Assembly: GCF_016097555.1 (NCBI RefSeq)
Contig: NC_054704.1
Coordinates: 78,990,391-79,054,390 of the forward strand
Length of the DNA stretch: 64,000 nucleotides
Reading direction: 5' to 3'
From: Gigantopelta aegis
Taxonomy: Eukaryota > Mollusca > Gastropoda > Neomphalida > Peltospiridae
Shown piece after piece: positions 1 through 12,943 of this stretch. The notes beneath the pieces were generated by a model, which saw only the letters and a list, made by a program, of their open reading frames with translations, was not told the DNA's origin and searched no databases. The stretch's first letter is position 1, and every line of letters starts with the position of its first letter. Made by a program: the position numbers and the translations under genes.

Positions 1-90
1 CTTTAATAGCCGAGTAGCCAAATAAAGTTGCAGGATGATCTTTGGGTGATCTGCTCTTGGCAAGTGAACAAAGGTTTGATCGATGATACT

Positions 91-354
91 GGCCTCGATG
101 GTGTCGTGATTAAGCCATCGAACATAAGGCTGGTAGGTACAGGGTTCGCAGCCCGGTATCGGCTCCCACCCAGAGCGAGTTTTAACGACTCAGTGTGTAG
201 GTGTAAGACCACTACACCCTCTTCTCGCTCAGTAACAAGTAAAAACTAACACACTGTCCTGTACAGACATACTGGATAGCTGAGATGTGTGCCCATGACA
301 GCGTGCTTGAACCTTAATTGGACATAAGCACGAAAATACGTTAAAATGAAATGA
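91..354 (+). mobile_element. SINE family A
   Basis: GGCCTCGATGGTGTCGTGAT head, GGGTTCGCAGCCCGGTATCG box B region, tail TTAAAATGAAATGA. Older than the 1.9-kb copy. Confidence 0.85.
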
Positions 355-1834
355 TCGATGATAGGGGGCAACCATGACATGTGTTGGCAAACAGTAACCC
401 AGTTTACTTTCAAAACAACACAAATTCTAACTGTAAATGACGCAAAAATGTTTTGACAACACAACTAATGATGTAAGAATCTTATGACAATATAACCTAC
501 ATGACCAAAATAGGCAATTCTCGGATCGTTTCATTATTTCTATCTAAAGCAAAGCCACCAGCGGATAAAAACGATTACGCTTGCGTGTATGCTATACGAA
601 ATGAATGGAAACCAACATCAGAACGTTTTTTATTCCTTAAACGATGAAGCAGCAAGCCTGGGTAATTTTGATTTAGTAATTAAGCGTAAAAGCTTTGACG
701 TGCGTTTTACCATGAGAAGTTCATGGCTCAATTTATTTTGAACAATATCAGTAACAGTTTAATTCGTATTAAATATTCACTTTTTTAACAAAAAGAATTT
801 GAAATGATTAAAGTATGACGTGCAATATTGAATTATAAGCAGTGTTTTTGTGGATGGAATTTAATCCGACAAAGGCATCACATCCAAACTGTTTCACAAC
901 GTACTAGTAGTTAATAATACACCAAAATAATTCTTGATTGTAAACCAGAAGTGTAAAAACTGAAATGTGTTTAATAATAATTATCTGACAACCAAACACA
1001 ATAGTTGTTGTACCATAATGCATATGGTGATCGTTATTGAACTCCTAATTTGACCAGTCTCTTACCAGTAATATGAAAGACTTGGACCAGTCTGCATTTT
1101 ATTTCTTTACAGTTCATGACTACATTTATTGAGATGGAATAAAGTGCAACACAGGTATCCAAATCTTTTTGAAAATTGTTTTGTATGTACTTGACTAGAC
1201 ATATTAAAATATACCATTTTAACTTCCTATGTTGATGGGTACATTGCATACGTTTTAAAATTCTGGTAAAACAATGTTTTTCATTTGTTTATAACTATGC
1301 AAATTTGACTTTATGTCATGCGCGTGAGAGTACTGGGATTATTTTAAAATATTTTGAGACATTTCAATTAATATGAGTAAAACTGGTTACTATATATAAT
1401 TTACCTGAATAGACCTTTGTTTACTACGTGAACCCAAATGCTTCTGCACGTTTTCGTGCCATATATTGTTATTTTGTTTTAAATATATCAATTATATCGA
1501 TTAACATCCCACCATTTACTAGATGAGTTCATTTACATTTTGAAATCTTCATCTTCTATCACTGTATATCTTAATTAAGTACAGTATTTACCCATTACAG
1601 TCCATTTTAAGAGAGGTAAAGTAATTTAATAATTTCGACCAACTGACACTTTGATGAGAATTGAACCAAACGAGAATGAACCAAATAAACTGATGAAATG
1701 TTCAAAACATATTGATATAAATTAACAAAAATCAACAATTCTGGAGAAGTGTGTCATTTTCTTATTGTTCTGTTTATCATATATTTATTTCAGTTTTCAA
1801 TATAACAAAACTTTTTTTTTAATCAAAGGACTCC
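355..1834. other. AT-rich DNA, no gene seen
   Basis: No splice-bounded open frames, no tandem repeat. Nothing recognisable. Confidence 0.6.
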
Positions 1835-1935
1835 TCAGAGAATACCCGTATTACTGTGTATATCTTAGAGTATACCCGTATTTACTGTTACATCTAAGGG
1901 TATATTTGTATTTCAGAACACCTTAGAGAATACCT

Positions 1936-2215
1936 ACAACCGGCCTCGGTGGCGTAGTGGTTAAGAAATCGGATTACAGGCTGGTAGGTACAGGGTTCGC
2001 AGCCCGGTACCGCCTCCAACCCAAAGCGAGTTCTTAAGGGCTCAATGGGTAGGTGTAAGGCCACTACACCATCTTCTCTCTCACTAACCACTAACCAACT
2101 AATAACTAACTGACTGTCCTGAACAGACAGCCCAGATAGCTGATGTGTGTGCCCAAGTCAGCGTGTTTGAACCTTAATTGGATATAAGCACTAAAATAAG
2201 TTGAAATGAAATGAA
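1936..2215 (+). mobile_element. tRNA-headed SINE, family A, with target duplication
   Basis: Head CGGCCTCGGTGGCGTAGTGG with box-A-like TGGCGTAGTGG and box-B-like GGGTTCGCAGCCC, tail AGTTGAAATGAAATGA. AGAGAATACCT duplicated at 1925-1935 and 2216-2226, so the insertion limits are exact. Confidence 0.9.
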
Positions 2216-2245
2216 AGAGAATACCTGTGTTATTGAACACGTTAG

Positions 2246-2625
2246 CTCGGTGGCGTCGTGGCAGGCCATCGGTCTACAGGATGGTAGGTACTGGGTTCGG
2301 ATCCCAGTCGAGGCATGGGTTTTTTAATCCAGATACCGACTCCAAACCCTGAGTGAGTGCTCCGCATGGCTCAATGGGTAGGTGTAAACCACTTGCACCG
2401 ACCAGTGATCCATAACTGGTTCAACAAAGGCCATGGTTTGTGTTATCCTGCCCGTGGGAAGCGCAAATAAAAGATCCCTTGCTGCCTGTCGTAAAAAGAG
2501 TAGCCTATGTGGCGACAGCGGGTTTCCTCTCCAAATCTGTGTGGTCCTTAACCATGTGTCTGACGCCATATAACCGTAAATAAAATGTGTTGAGTGCGTC
2601 GTTAAATAAAACATTTCTTTCTTTC
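2246..2625 (+). mobile_element. tRNA-headed SINE, family B, with target duplication
   Basis: Head CTCGGTGGCGTCGTGGCAGG with box-B-like GGTTCGGATCCC; tail GTGTTGAGTGCGTCGTTAAA then TAAAACATTTCTTTCTTTC. TGAACACGTTAG duplicated at 2234-2245 and 2626-2637. Confidence 0.9.
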
Positions 2626-2935
2626 TGAACACGTTAGAGTACACCCGTATTATTATACATCTATATCTCTTAGAATGTACCTGTATTGCTCTATATACGT
2701 TACTGTTAGGGTACCCGTATTTATGTATACCTTAGTGAATATCTATATTAGTGTATACATTAGAGTATACTCGTATCACTGTACACCTTAAAGTACACCC
2801 ACATTACTATACATCTTACTTATATTACTGAATACCTAAGAGTAAATCCTTATTATTAAGCTATAATTTCCATTACCCCATGTGTCTTGTATTGGTTTTG
2901 CTACGAATATCATCAGTGTCATTCTTGATCGTACT

Positions 2936-3425
2936 TTAATCGACTCGGTTATTTAATAATCTGTCACCCGCGCGCTCGAAACATGAAGTTGACAGAAAGC
3001 GAAACGAAAAGTGTTCGGATGCAGGGTACCGAACACAATGTCTCGGGTCTATGTAAACACTCGGTCGTTCTGAATCGCGAGATGCCCCAAGCTGTTTGTA
3101 CTCATCAACATCGTCTTCAGCATTTTTATCTCCAATCAAACATCGATTAAATTGTGTATGAACTGGACGCTTTCAAGGGCGTCAGTCGCTGTTAATGAAG
3201 AACAATGCACTTTGGGATCACACCAGGCCGTGGTGTAGTTTCACTTGCGAGTTTCGAAAGGCCACCATTCGCTTGCAGGCTGACAAATGAAAACATGTAG
3301 GCATTGTTCCGAAATTTCGTGTTACCATAGCGCCCGAGTGTAATGTACACACACGAAATCGAAACGTTATGGGAGTGAATCAATGGTGAACACGCGCCGT
3401 CTTTGCAATTTCAGTCCGCGAAATG
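2936..3425. other. CpG-rich patch, possible promoter or first exon
   Basis: CpG is much denser than in flanking DNA (CACCCGCGCGCTCG, TCGGTCG, GAATCGCGAG). No convincing coding exon. In an invertebrate genome such a patch may mark a promoter; no TATA box or initiator is obvious. Confidence 0.25.
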
Positions 3426-6143
3426 TTCGAGTTCAGTATTAAATTTTCAAATGAATATGAGCATATAATTTTGTTCTATGAAAAAAAAAAAACCCTAAAT
3501 ATTTGAACGGTTGTAACAAGTTTATCAAAAACAATTTGCAAACATTTAAATTTTACAATATTAGAACGCAAAATAATTATTTACAATATTTTGTACGCCT
3601 TCCACCTCCCCCCCCCCAACCCCCCTAAACCCCAACACAAAAACAAATACATACACAAAATAATTAGACCATAAATTGTTTTAATTCAATACGACCGCAT
3701 TGTAGATAAACGTTATCGTCGCCACCCTCCCTCCCTCCCCCTAACGATTCGCTTGGTGGCTAGTAGGAAATAAAAAAAGTAGGAAATATGAGCGCTGCTC
3801 CCTCGTCATAATTTCTGCAAGAATAGGCATAATTTATTATGTGTGTGTGGGTTATTTTCAATTAATATAGAGTTACTTTCGGGGAGATGGTTAGGGGCAG
3901 AGTAATACACATAGGTATCAGGAAATTAAAACTGAAAACTAAATTGTAAAGAGTTTTAAATCAAAAATATATAACTAATAGTCGGTAGTTTGCATTGTGT
4001 TGGTATTCTAATTTGTGTTTTTAAGGGCGATGCACATTGATATGTTTCGAGTTTTCTTATTTATACTAAGTCTACCCTTTTGTGATAAATACAATAGCAA
4101 TTTTTTTCAAAGTTATAAATAAAAATCTAATGTTATTCATTTTTAAATACAACAAGTCGTATTTATGTATAACACAATTGTTTTTAAATACACACACATA
4201 CACCAGGATAATTTAATTAGAATTAAAACAATAAAAATATTTAAAAAAAAAAATTAAAAATGACATTATTATTATTATCATTATTATTTTGTTATTTCGT
4301 TTTTGTTGACGAACAATGTTTTATACAAAAAACTAGAAACGTAAGGAATAAAAATTAACTAAAGATTACTTTATACGTTTAAATATAAATAAATAAGATT
4401 CTATTTATAATTTATTGCAATTTTTTAAAATTTATATATTCTATTACTGCAACCAAATTGTATACATAATAATTATTTTAACTTTTGTTTGTGGTTTGTT
4501 GTTTTGGTTTTTTTTTTTAAAGAAACGTACATGAACTAACTACTATTCTAGTCGTTACGATCTTAATTTGAGTTTATCGAGTTTATTAAGTAAATACGAA
4601 TTTAATACATAATATTTATATAGTATATGTTATATTATAATTATGTGCCATATATATTATATTAAATATATTAAATTAGTCTTAAAATTATCTTAAGTTC
4701 CTCTGGGAAATAAAATAAATTATATAAATAAATTATATAAGCAGAAATTTAAATTAGAATTCTGGAAAAAACTACTTTTGTTTCATGGTGTACAGACAAA
4801 TTGGAACATAAAACAATTTATCAAATTACTCCATACTATTTCTCCTTTAATTATTCATTTCTGAATACATTTAAATAGAAAACTAATTGTCTGTGATCAA
4901 CAGAAATTGCTATAGTTTATATTATAACGTGCTTATTGTTGTTATTACTATCTGTTTATTCGTGTGAAGTAATTCTATTTTATGTGGTTTGTAATTTTAG
5001 ATATTGGTACATTTTGATTATATATTCGATATATTTATAGGTTTTCTCTTTTCTTTTCAAGAATACCAGAAAAATAAGAAGACTAACATTTTATTCAACA
5101 GCAAACATTAGATATCTTTATACTACAAATGTTAGAAAAACTAATTTCTCGGATACTTTTAATACACTTATATTCTGGATATTACTCAATTCCCGAAGAC
5201 TGTCAACAGCATTTGTAAATCGTATAAACGGTTATTACTTAAATAATTGCAGTTCTTCACCGTACTATATGCACGTTTAGAAATACATCTTAATATATAC
5301 GCACAATTTATCATTCGTATGTACACTATTTATGTATTTTTAAAATGTAATTTTAGAAACATTACATCAAATTTTCACAAATATTAAGACAATTATAAAC
5401 AATTCTTACCTTATATATGGCAGACGCGCAAGTTTGAAAGAAGGATAATAATGAATTTACAAAATTTTCGAGAGATTGGAGTAGTCCTCAATGTTTGTAC
5501 CACGATTACAATCTGCGGTGCTTCAGTAAAAATGGTGGCCAAGACACCAAGAACTCAAAGAGTTCCAATGTCATCGGGTCTGGTATCCCATAATTCTTAA
5601 GAAATTATCGATGCACAAGAAAGTTAATACAAAGTAAATACTGCGCGAGATTACTGCAACGACAGGATTAATCAAATAAACTGGTTAAAATTTAACAAAA
5701 AGAGTTAGTCTCGGGAATAGTTATATTTTCTAGGATTAGCTCATTTGTCCATATGAACTTTGCTTGCGCAAAATTCAGTTTACAAAACTATCACCACCCA
5801 CCCACCCTTCCTCCAATCCCCCCAACCACCCCCCACACACACAAAACAAACAAACGGAATAACTCCACAAAAAATACACTTGAAAAGAAAAGTAAATATG
5901 TAATGAATGAATGAATGATTTCAGTTAATATTTAATAATATAAATCTACAAAAATTTGATGTGTTTTTATAATTATCATATAAGAGATGTTTGTTTTTTG
6001 TCAATGCATTATCATACATAGTAATGAAACATATTATTATCATATATATCATGAGCGGGATTGCCATAAAAATTATTAAAAAATTATTTAATAAATTAAT
6101 TAAAATAATTCCCAAACTCGTTCCATAAATTTCGTATGGCACT

Positions 6144-6146
<3 letters not shown>

Positions 6147-6216
<70 letters not shown>
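6147..6216. repeat. (TA)n microsatellite
   Basis: About 34 uninterrupted TA units. Confidence 0.98.
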
Positions 6217-6218
<2 letters not shown>

Positions 6219-6865
6219 AAAATGCTAGTATATTACACAAAACATTATTATGTAGTTACTGACGGAAGTAAATGCAGTCATACAGTGTTTTCTCAAAATA
6301 AACTCGAAATATTTGTTTACAAAATTAAATATGCATGTCATGAGCGTTTTCAACTTAAATGTATTGAACAGTTTTTTTGTTTTATATCTAAACATTATTG
6401 AAATTCTGTTTTCAATTTCATTCATAATCTGTATTTCTATTTAATAGCAAATTGTGACTGTACCCTTTCAGGATTACTTAATAAAAGCAGCTTTAAACAA
6501 ACATACCGTATCGACATATTGTTCGCACTTATCTGCCTTGTACATGAGTTACCAATTACATATACTTGGTAATAAAATGCGAAATATTGTGTATTAATAT
6601 TTATCATGTATAAAATCAATATTCTTATTTAAAATATACTTCACTTTATTTTATTAATATTTAATACAGTTTTTATAATCTCCAACTAACAAAAGGTTAA
6701 CTGTCTGCATTTTTTTCCATATAAATTTGTTTTAAAAACGTTTGCAAATACAGTTCAACCTGTACTAAACGGACACTTACGGAAGTATCGCACAATGGCC
6801 TTTTAACGATTCGAGATCCCGCACATGTGTTCCTTTTCTAGGACAGAGAATCAGTTAGTGATGGG

Positions 6866-6998
<133 letters not shown>

Positions 6999-8253
6999 AT
7001 TATTATATATTATTATTATGTTTAATGTGCTGTAAGTAAATTGCATGATCTCTATGTAATTATTCTCAGTGCGTGGATAGGTCTTTGTGAGGCATGTTAA
7101 CGGACACGTGTCATTACCCTTGAAACAAGAATCAAAACCTGCACCTTTCTTTTCTACTTTGTTAGGTTTCACCAGGTATTCACTGATCCCAGGCGGCTCA
7201 ATTAAATTACAACGGCTTCTTTACCGTTTCTATACACGTAAATGTGTTACTGTACGTAAATGTTTCAAAAAACGTCGTCCGTCTTAACAAGAAAAAACCC
7301 CCACATCAGCGTGAATTGCCTATTTATCACGATACAACCAGGACACAGGTTTTCTTTTTAACAGTGATGACAATAATTTGTACAAGGCGCGCATTTTTTA
7401 ACGCTAGTCGTGTTTCTGCTTGGATGGTGGTGTATTTGAACTATTCTTGTGTTGTAGTGTTAAAGTAATGAACTAGCGATGCTCTCATTGGGTGTCGTGA
7501 ATACCACACTACGTCTTAGTAATGACAACGCCCGGCCTTGGGTTAGTGACATTCGAAATGGTGGCACGGTACACCTGCAGGTTGTTTTTAATGTTCTGAA
7601 TTTGTAAGCAGCGGTAACAGATTCAGAATAAAATTTTAAAACATATTAAATACAAAAACTATAATCCAGCAATCAGGTTTTAAAAAAATAACAATATAAA
7701 TGTAAATATATACATAAAATACAGTACAATAATAATAAATAAATAAAATAAAACTAATTAAACAAATAATTTTTTATAAATAAATAAAATAAAATAAAAT
7801 AACAAACCAAACCAAATCAAATCAAACCAAACCAAACCAAAACAATAAAAATGAAAATGAAAAAAAAAAAAAACAATAAAAAATAAAAAAACAATAAATA
7901 AAAAACAAAAACAAAAAAACAAACAAACTATAATATCATGAACAAAAAGTAAACTATAATTTTAAAATGTCACCAGTATTTAACATTATAGTTCGACACA
8001 CAACGATATATATTTAGTGTTCTTACCTCTTTCTTTTAACAACTCTGTAGTAAAGATGGTCTGATAGGCGGTATTTTCCATATGAATAATACAGTAATGT
8101 TATTACAACAATCAAAAGATAATTAATTCTGTTATTCGAGTTTTAAATTTTACGTTTACATCAAAACGTGTTTCAGAATATAATTTCATTCGATTTATTG
8201 ATGTCCCAACGACTTCAGTTGAATCTATTAAGATCTGCCCTCTACACACACAG

Positions 8254-8376
8254 TGGAGCTCTTTCCGGAAGGAGGAGGAAAAGTTCTTGGCAGCGAACAA
8301 TGGTGTGGTGGCAGCACTGTCCGCTGTAAGTCTACTGGTTTTAGTCATGAATCTGATCAAAAAAATCTTCGGTTGA
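8254..8376 (+). CDS. Candidate 3' exon encoding a C-terminal transmembrane tail
   Basis: After a possible acceptor (ctctacacacacag, 8240-8253) an open frame of 40 codons ends at TGA (8374-8376). It reads WSSFRKEEEKFLAANN and then a hydrophobic run, GVVAALSAVSLLVLVMNLI, followed by KKIFG and stop. That is a charged stretch, one membrane span and a short basic cytosolic end, as in a single-pass or tail-anchored protein. The same frame stays open upstream to about 8110 without a Met. A GT donor-like site (GCT|gtaagt) at 8326 could instead end an exon there. The surrounding 250 bp are richer in CpG than the flanks. I recognise no family and could not find partner exons. Confidence 0.3.
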   Translation, partial: WSSFRKEEEKFLAANNGVVAALSAVSLLVLVMNLIKKIFG

Positions 8377-9530
8377 CCTCAATCTTACGAAAACCGGTCT
8401 AGCCGAGGTTCGCGCTGTATGCAGTGTACATATTCAGGTGTGCAATTTCAATATTTGTATTTCTACTTTTATTATAATGGAGCTTTTAGCCACGTTGTTG
8501 TCACCGCGGGTTTCTAGTCAGCACTTGAGGTAGACAACCAATCAGAAACTGACAAATGGGATGCGAAGTGGTAACTCTGGGCCACCGACCCAAGCTGTGG
8601 TTAACGGAATTGCGACACACACCAATCATAAATTTACGTATGGAAGCTTATTAATATGCATAAAATGTAGGAAAAGGTTAAAAAGAAGTGATTTTGTAAT
8701 TGCATTCTGATTCATGGTTTTATTTTGTTTAATATTTACTCAGGTGTTATACTTAAAAACCTCAATGCAATTATTATAAAAACCGTTAATCAGTTTAATT
8801 TGTATATATGTGTCTTAACGTGGGAGATTAATATATAATGTTAAGGTTCATTGTTACAAAACTGGAAACAATGTGATATTACCTAAAACGTATTTTCTAA
8901 CTGAACATGCATGTACATTAAAAGAAACTGGTCATAAACCAAAACCACCTGATCAGATGTATATTAAAATGATGAAAGTTTATGTACAGATTCAGATCAA
9001 AGTGAAGTAGCGACATGCAGATATGAATCCGGGATAACAAAAATAAAGCATAACAAATCCCCTGCATGCCTATACAATAAAATTATTATGGAGCATCACA
9101 AAGTATAGAAGTATTACATGTTAGGCTAGTTAAAACATTTTATATAGAAACATTTTTACGTTTTGTATATTATACTAAAAGATTTAAGGTGATAATGAGA
9201 GTAAATTATTTACTAATACACATTGATAGAGCAATTGTGAAACAATCTCATTATGGGTGCTAGTTTTGATCGAAGTCTGGTTAACTTAGCATGACATCTG
9301 ACCATTCAATTTCTTTAAGAAAATCTGAACTCATGTCTGAAGAAATTAAATATAAACATTCTGTTTAACTCGACCTCTAAATAGCTAGCTAGTACTTTCT
9401 CATTTTCTTCTTTAATTCAACATAGGATTAGCATGTATACAGAGGCATAATGTCCAGCTTCTTTACGTCGACCAATAGATCGCAGCACTATCCGCATTTA
9501 CGTGTGCCGTGTTTAATGTCAGCTAGGTGG
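8377..9530. other. Intergenic DNA, no gene seen
   Basis: Slightly CpG-rich to 8600, then AT-rich. Nothing recognisable. Confidence 0.55.
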
Positions 9531-9534
9531 TTCA

Positions 9535-9895
9535 AACCTACATAGCCTGTCTTCTACGTGAATCATAGTGATAGAAGCTTTGTCTGTGAGGCTAATCACC
9601 GATCTATGCGATATGTTTGCTAAGTGAATCCCAATTTTATAGTTCATCTTTGCTAAGTAAATGAGAGTCACAGAGAATAATTCTGCAATGTGAATCAGAA
9701 ACACAGAATCTATGCCTGCTAAATGAATCAGAACTACAGTTTCGTCCAGGGTTGTCGTTAAACATTCATTCATTTATTCAGAACTACAGAATCTACGTCT
9801 GCTAAGCGAATCAGAACTACAGAATATTTGCCTGCTAAGTGAATTAGAATGTCAGAATCTATGTCTGCTAAATTAATCAGAGCTTGGAAACCTAG
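9535..9895. repeat. Degenerate ~38-bp minisatellite (gctaagtgaatcagaactac...)
   Basis: Recurring 'ctgctaa(g/a)tgaatcagaactacagaatct'. Interrupted near 9750-9775 by GTCGTTAAACATTCATTCAT, the end of a SINE-like repeat. Confidence 0.75.
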
Positions 9896-9899
9896 GTCT

Positions 9900-11100
9900 T
9901 CAAAATCGGATTTCATTTAACAGACTAGTGACGATACGAAAATAAGCCTTTCTCATTCCACTAACCATAGAATTTTACTAACACATATGTAATAGAACGC
10001 ACACTCGCATATATACCGAACACATATTGGAGCATGAACTTGTCTAATGTGATATATCTTTCATGATAACGGGGTGAATAAAGATACCTGGGACTCTGAC
10101 TTTGATTAATGAAAGGTCGAAGTCATCCTGACCTGCATGTTTCATCTTACCTGCCGTTGTCCCCGTTTTCAATTTACAGTATTCCACAGACACATTTTAA
10201 AAGTACTTAAAAGTGCAGTGCAACACACTTTGAGCTTCTTAGGAAAGTCGCCGTCTGTGTAGATTGACATACTTTGTGAATCGCCACTATCAAAGCTGAA
10301 CCTCAGAAATGGAGTCTTATTACAGCAGTGTATACCCAAGACTAACACTGAAATAATAATGTTAATCTTGAAATGAAAGTTCGCGGCATAACTGGTTACG
10401 CCCACATGTCATCAGATTTCAGGACTTTGATCGCTTCAGATGTAACATGATGACTTCAGGTTAGGGTCATCCCAGAACTGAGCATACTGCGAAGGTAGCA
10501 AAGGTAGGAGACAACTGATAGTTTTGTATGGTCGATTTACTGATTTGTTTTAATGCATGGTTAAGTTTATTGGAATTTTAGTGATGTATTAGGTGGCGAT
10601 TGTTAGTTGGTGGAGAAAGTATGTGGTGCAGTAGATGAAATAATGTTCACTAATTCCCCATGTAATAAATACTGCAATGTCGTATACAAGAACTATAAGA
10701 ACACACACACAGAGAACGTACCCAGCCTTAAGTAACATGTAGGCAATAAAAAAAAAATATAAAAAAACAGAATAAAAAGAAACAGAAATACAGTGACACT
10801 GAGTGTTCTTCAGCTAAACAGTAATGTCATTTGTAAACTAAAAAGGGCATTTTTGTCGTATTTTAAGGGACCGCTGCTCCTCGCTAGGTACAACCCTGAT
10901 ATAGTAGGCTAGTTAGTCATCCTTTTGGATAGTTTGACACACAATAGCCGATGCATTTTTCGTGCTGGGGTGTCGTTAAACATTCATTAATTCATTCATT
11001 ATTCCTTTTGGAATATCTGTACTGAAACAAATGGCAGCTTTTTAAACACAGGAGAAATCACTGAAATACCTATATTGAAATATAAGTACTGCAAATGTTT
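9900..11100. other. Intergenic DNA, no gene seen
   Basis: Only a family C SINE tail at 10935. No coding exon supported. Confidence 0.55.
10935..11010 (+). mobile_element. SINE family C tail
   Basis: AATAGCCGATGCATTTTTCG then GGTGTCGTTAAACATTCATT. Confidence 0.7.
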
Positions 11101-11193
11101 CAAATCTGAACGACAAAACCGTAATACATGATCAGGGCCGTATCTCTGCACAATGCAGAGTCGAATAGGCATTAGGCAAAATAGTGGCTGATT

Positions 11194-11448
11194 CTAAAAA
11201 TCTCTTTCTAGTACTTCATCTATAGGAGGACAGCCACTTCCCGAAATACATGGTGAATCCCCAACACGATTGCACAGAATATAGATGCCTTTGCAATACC
11301 TGTAGGGTGGTTTTCCATTTGAGCGGTTTTTGGGACGGCGCGGGCTTGGAATGCGAAAACAGTCACTGCTAGTGATAAACATAGAACGTATTTTGTATGG
11401 TTCCGTTTTCCGGCGTTTCGCGCCAACAACCCGGCAAGAACCACGCAC
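11194..11448 (-). CDS. Candidate terminal exon of a small Cys-containing peptide (copy 1)
   Basis: Open frame ending YCKGIYILC...CISGSGCPPIDEVLERDF and TAG. Its last 14 residues resemble those at 21.2 kb (GSGCPPIDEELDRD) and, more loosely, 13.8 kb (GSVRPPVDESPDSH); nucleotide similarity continues about 80 bp past the stop in all three. Four Cys are visible near the end (spacings 6, 7 and 5). A second frame over the same DNA reads KYVLCLSLAVTVFAF then QARA, which resembles a signal peptide, so an intron or a frameshift may join the two frames. Real start and exon limits are unknown. No family recognised. Confidence 0.35.
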   Translation of the reverse strand: MRGSCRVVGAKRRKTEPYKIRSMFITSSDCFRIPSPRRPKNRSNGKPPYRYCKGIYILCNRVGDSPCISGSGCPPIDEVLERDF

Positions 11449-11606
11449 GTGGGAAAAACGTTCTTATACAGTGTTCTTTACAGCCAATATTTACCAGCAG
11501 CTAGGACATTGTCTGTTACGTCAATAACTCGCGACATTCTGAGATTTAAAGTACATTTTGTGAGTGGCAGTCCTCCTACAAAGTAGGAAGGTTATTAATG
11601 TCTCGA

Positions 11607-11651
11607 GGAGTGACATCCCTCCTACAACCGAAGAACCTGATAACAATTAAT
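11607..11651 (+). pseudogene. Plus-strand relative of the GSGCPPIDE exon end (copy 4, fragment)
   Basis: Reads SDIPPTTEEPDNN then TAA on the plus strand. The DNA (GGAGTGACATCCCTCCTACA) matches the core of the 21.2-kb copy with a few changes. A shorter match (GAGTGGCAGTCCTCCTACA) lies at 11562-11580. Opposite strand to the other copies; perhaps one arm of an inverted duplication. Confidence 0.25.
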
Positions 11652-12019
11652 AGAAACAGTCACGATCATGTCAAAACATCCTTTAGACTACCTTGTACAG
11701 AGATGTCATTTTGAATATGATAACTGTTTCCTTGTTCAGACAAATTACATAGCACCGCGTAGTATACAAGGGAATGAATAAATGAATGTTAAACGACATC
11801 TTAGCAAGTAAAATACATCGGTTACTGGAGTTCTTCAATTCCATTTGTTGTGTTTTAAAGACGCCACAAACATATAACATCACTCGAGCCCGGGATACAC
11901 GAAACCTGCAGTATCTGCCGGGTAATCATCCCCAATTTGGGGCCATATACTCGGGAGACACATCCGTAAAGTGGATGAAACTCGATGTGTGTGGCCTTAC
12001 TCTTCGCAATTGAATCTAG

Positions 12020-12515
12020 CGGTGCACACACTCTGGGTTGGAAACGGTACTGAAATGAAATATCTTCAGGTACGATTCAAACCTACCACCCTTAAAGGGA
12101 CATCCCTGAGTTTACTGCATTGTAACGTGTTTCCGACTAATAAAATATTTCTACAATTAAACTTACATAGTAAATATATTTTCAGTGTCTGTATATTCAA
12201 TGTGTTTCTGGTCGTCTTAATATTTGTGAGAAGCCCAAACTGGATTTTGTCTTTAAATAATTTCGTACGTACGACAAAAATATATTTTAGAAAATAAAAC
12301 GAAATTTAACCTAGTACAGATATTAGAACGATCAGAAACACGTTTAATATACAACCACTAATATATTATGCAGAAAAAATATATTTGATATGTAATTACA
12401 GTCGTTAAAAAGTCTCTGTTAGTCGATAAGATCTTAAAAATTGCAGCAAACTCAGGAATGTCCCTTTAAGTCCGATGGCTTAACCACTACACCTCGGGCC
12501 GGGTCTGCGTTTCCA
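12020..12515 (-). mobile_element. SINE family A, split by a TTAA MITE
   Basis: 12045-12095 and 12466-12515 together match the inverse of family A (AAACCTACCACCC | TTAAGTCCGATGGCTTAACC ACTACACC). The MITE at 12096-12465 interrupts it. Confidence 0.75.
12096..12465. mobile_element. TTAA MITE, TIR AGGGACATNCCTGAGTTT
   Basis: 370 bp between TTAA duplications (12092-12095, 12466-12469). Ends are inverted: AGGGACATCCCTGAGTTTAC and AGGGACATTCCTGAGTTTGC. PiggyBac-type target. It splits a tRNA-like SINE (see finding). Confidence 0.85.
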
Positions 12516-12635
12516 CTTGTATAATCGACAACTAATGATTTATGATCTATAAATAATCAAGTTCTTGTTATATTTATTACATGTACATGTGTAGTATAGT
12601 AACACTTATGCCCTCCACGTGGTTAATGAAAGTGT

Positions 12636-12943
12636 GTTTATTTTGTTTAACGACACCACTAGAGCACATTGATATATTAATCATTGGCTGTTGGATGTCC
12701 AACATTCGGTAATTGCGACATATAGTCTTAGAGAGGAAACCCGCTACATTTTTCCATTAGTAGCAAGGGATCTTTTATATGCACCATCCCACAGACATGA
12801 TAACACATACCACGGCCTTTGGTATACCAGTCGTGGTGCACTGGCTGGAACGAGAAATAGTCCAATGGGCCTACCGACGGGGATCGATCCCAAACCGACC
12901 GCGCACCAAACGAGCGCTTTACTTCGGCTATGTCCCGCCCCGG
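12636..12943 (-). mobile_element. SINE family B, inverse, near full length
   Basis: Starts with the inverse tail (TTATTTTGTTTAACGACACC) and ends with the tRNA-like head (GTCCCGCCCCGG). Contains ATCTTTTATATGCACCATCC and GGGATCGATCCC-type box B. Confidence 0.85.

Larger units (their letters stand above)
1840..2860. repeat. Degenerate ~35-bp minisatellite interrupted by two SINEs
   Basis: Recurring 'tattactgtacaccttagagtatacccg' at 1835-1935 and 2627-2860. The two SINEs at 1936-2215 and 2246-2625 sit inside it, each with target-site duplications made of the repeat. Confidence 0.75.

Noticed and set aside
1941..2010. tRNA-like sequences with box A and box B
   Set aside because: Part of SINE heads; they cannot fold as full tRNAs with an acceptor stem and recur with SINE tails. 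The same holds for the other SINE heads.
2324..2644. 106-codon minus-strand frame
   Set aside because: Lies within the family B SINE and recurs in other SINE copies.
5411..5600. Possible minus-strand exon with strong donor AAG|gtaaga
   Set aside because: All three frames upstream are closed; could be non-coding, but nothing else supports it.
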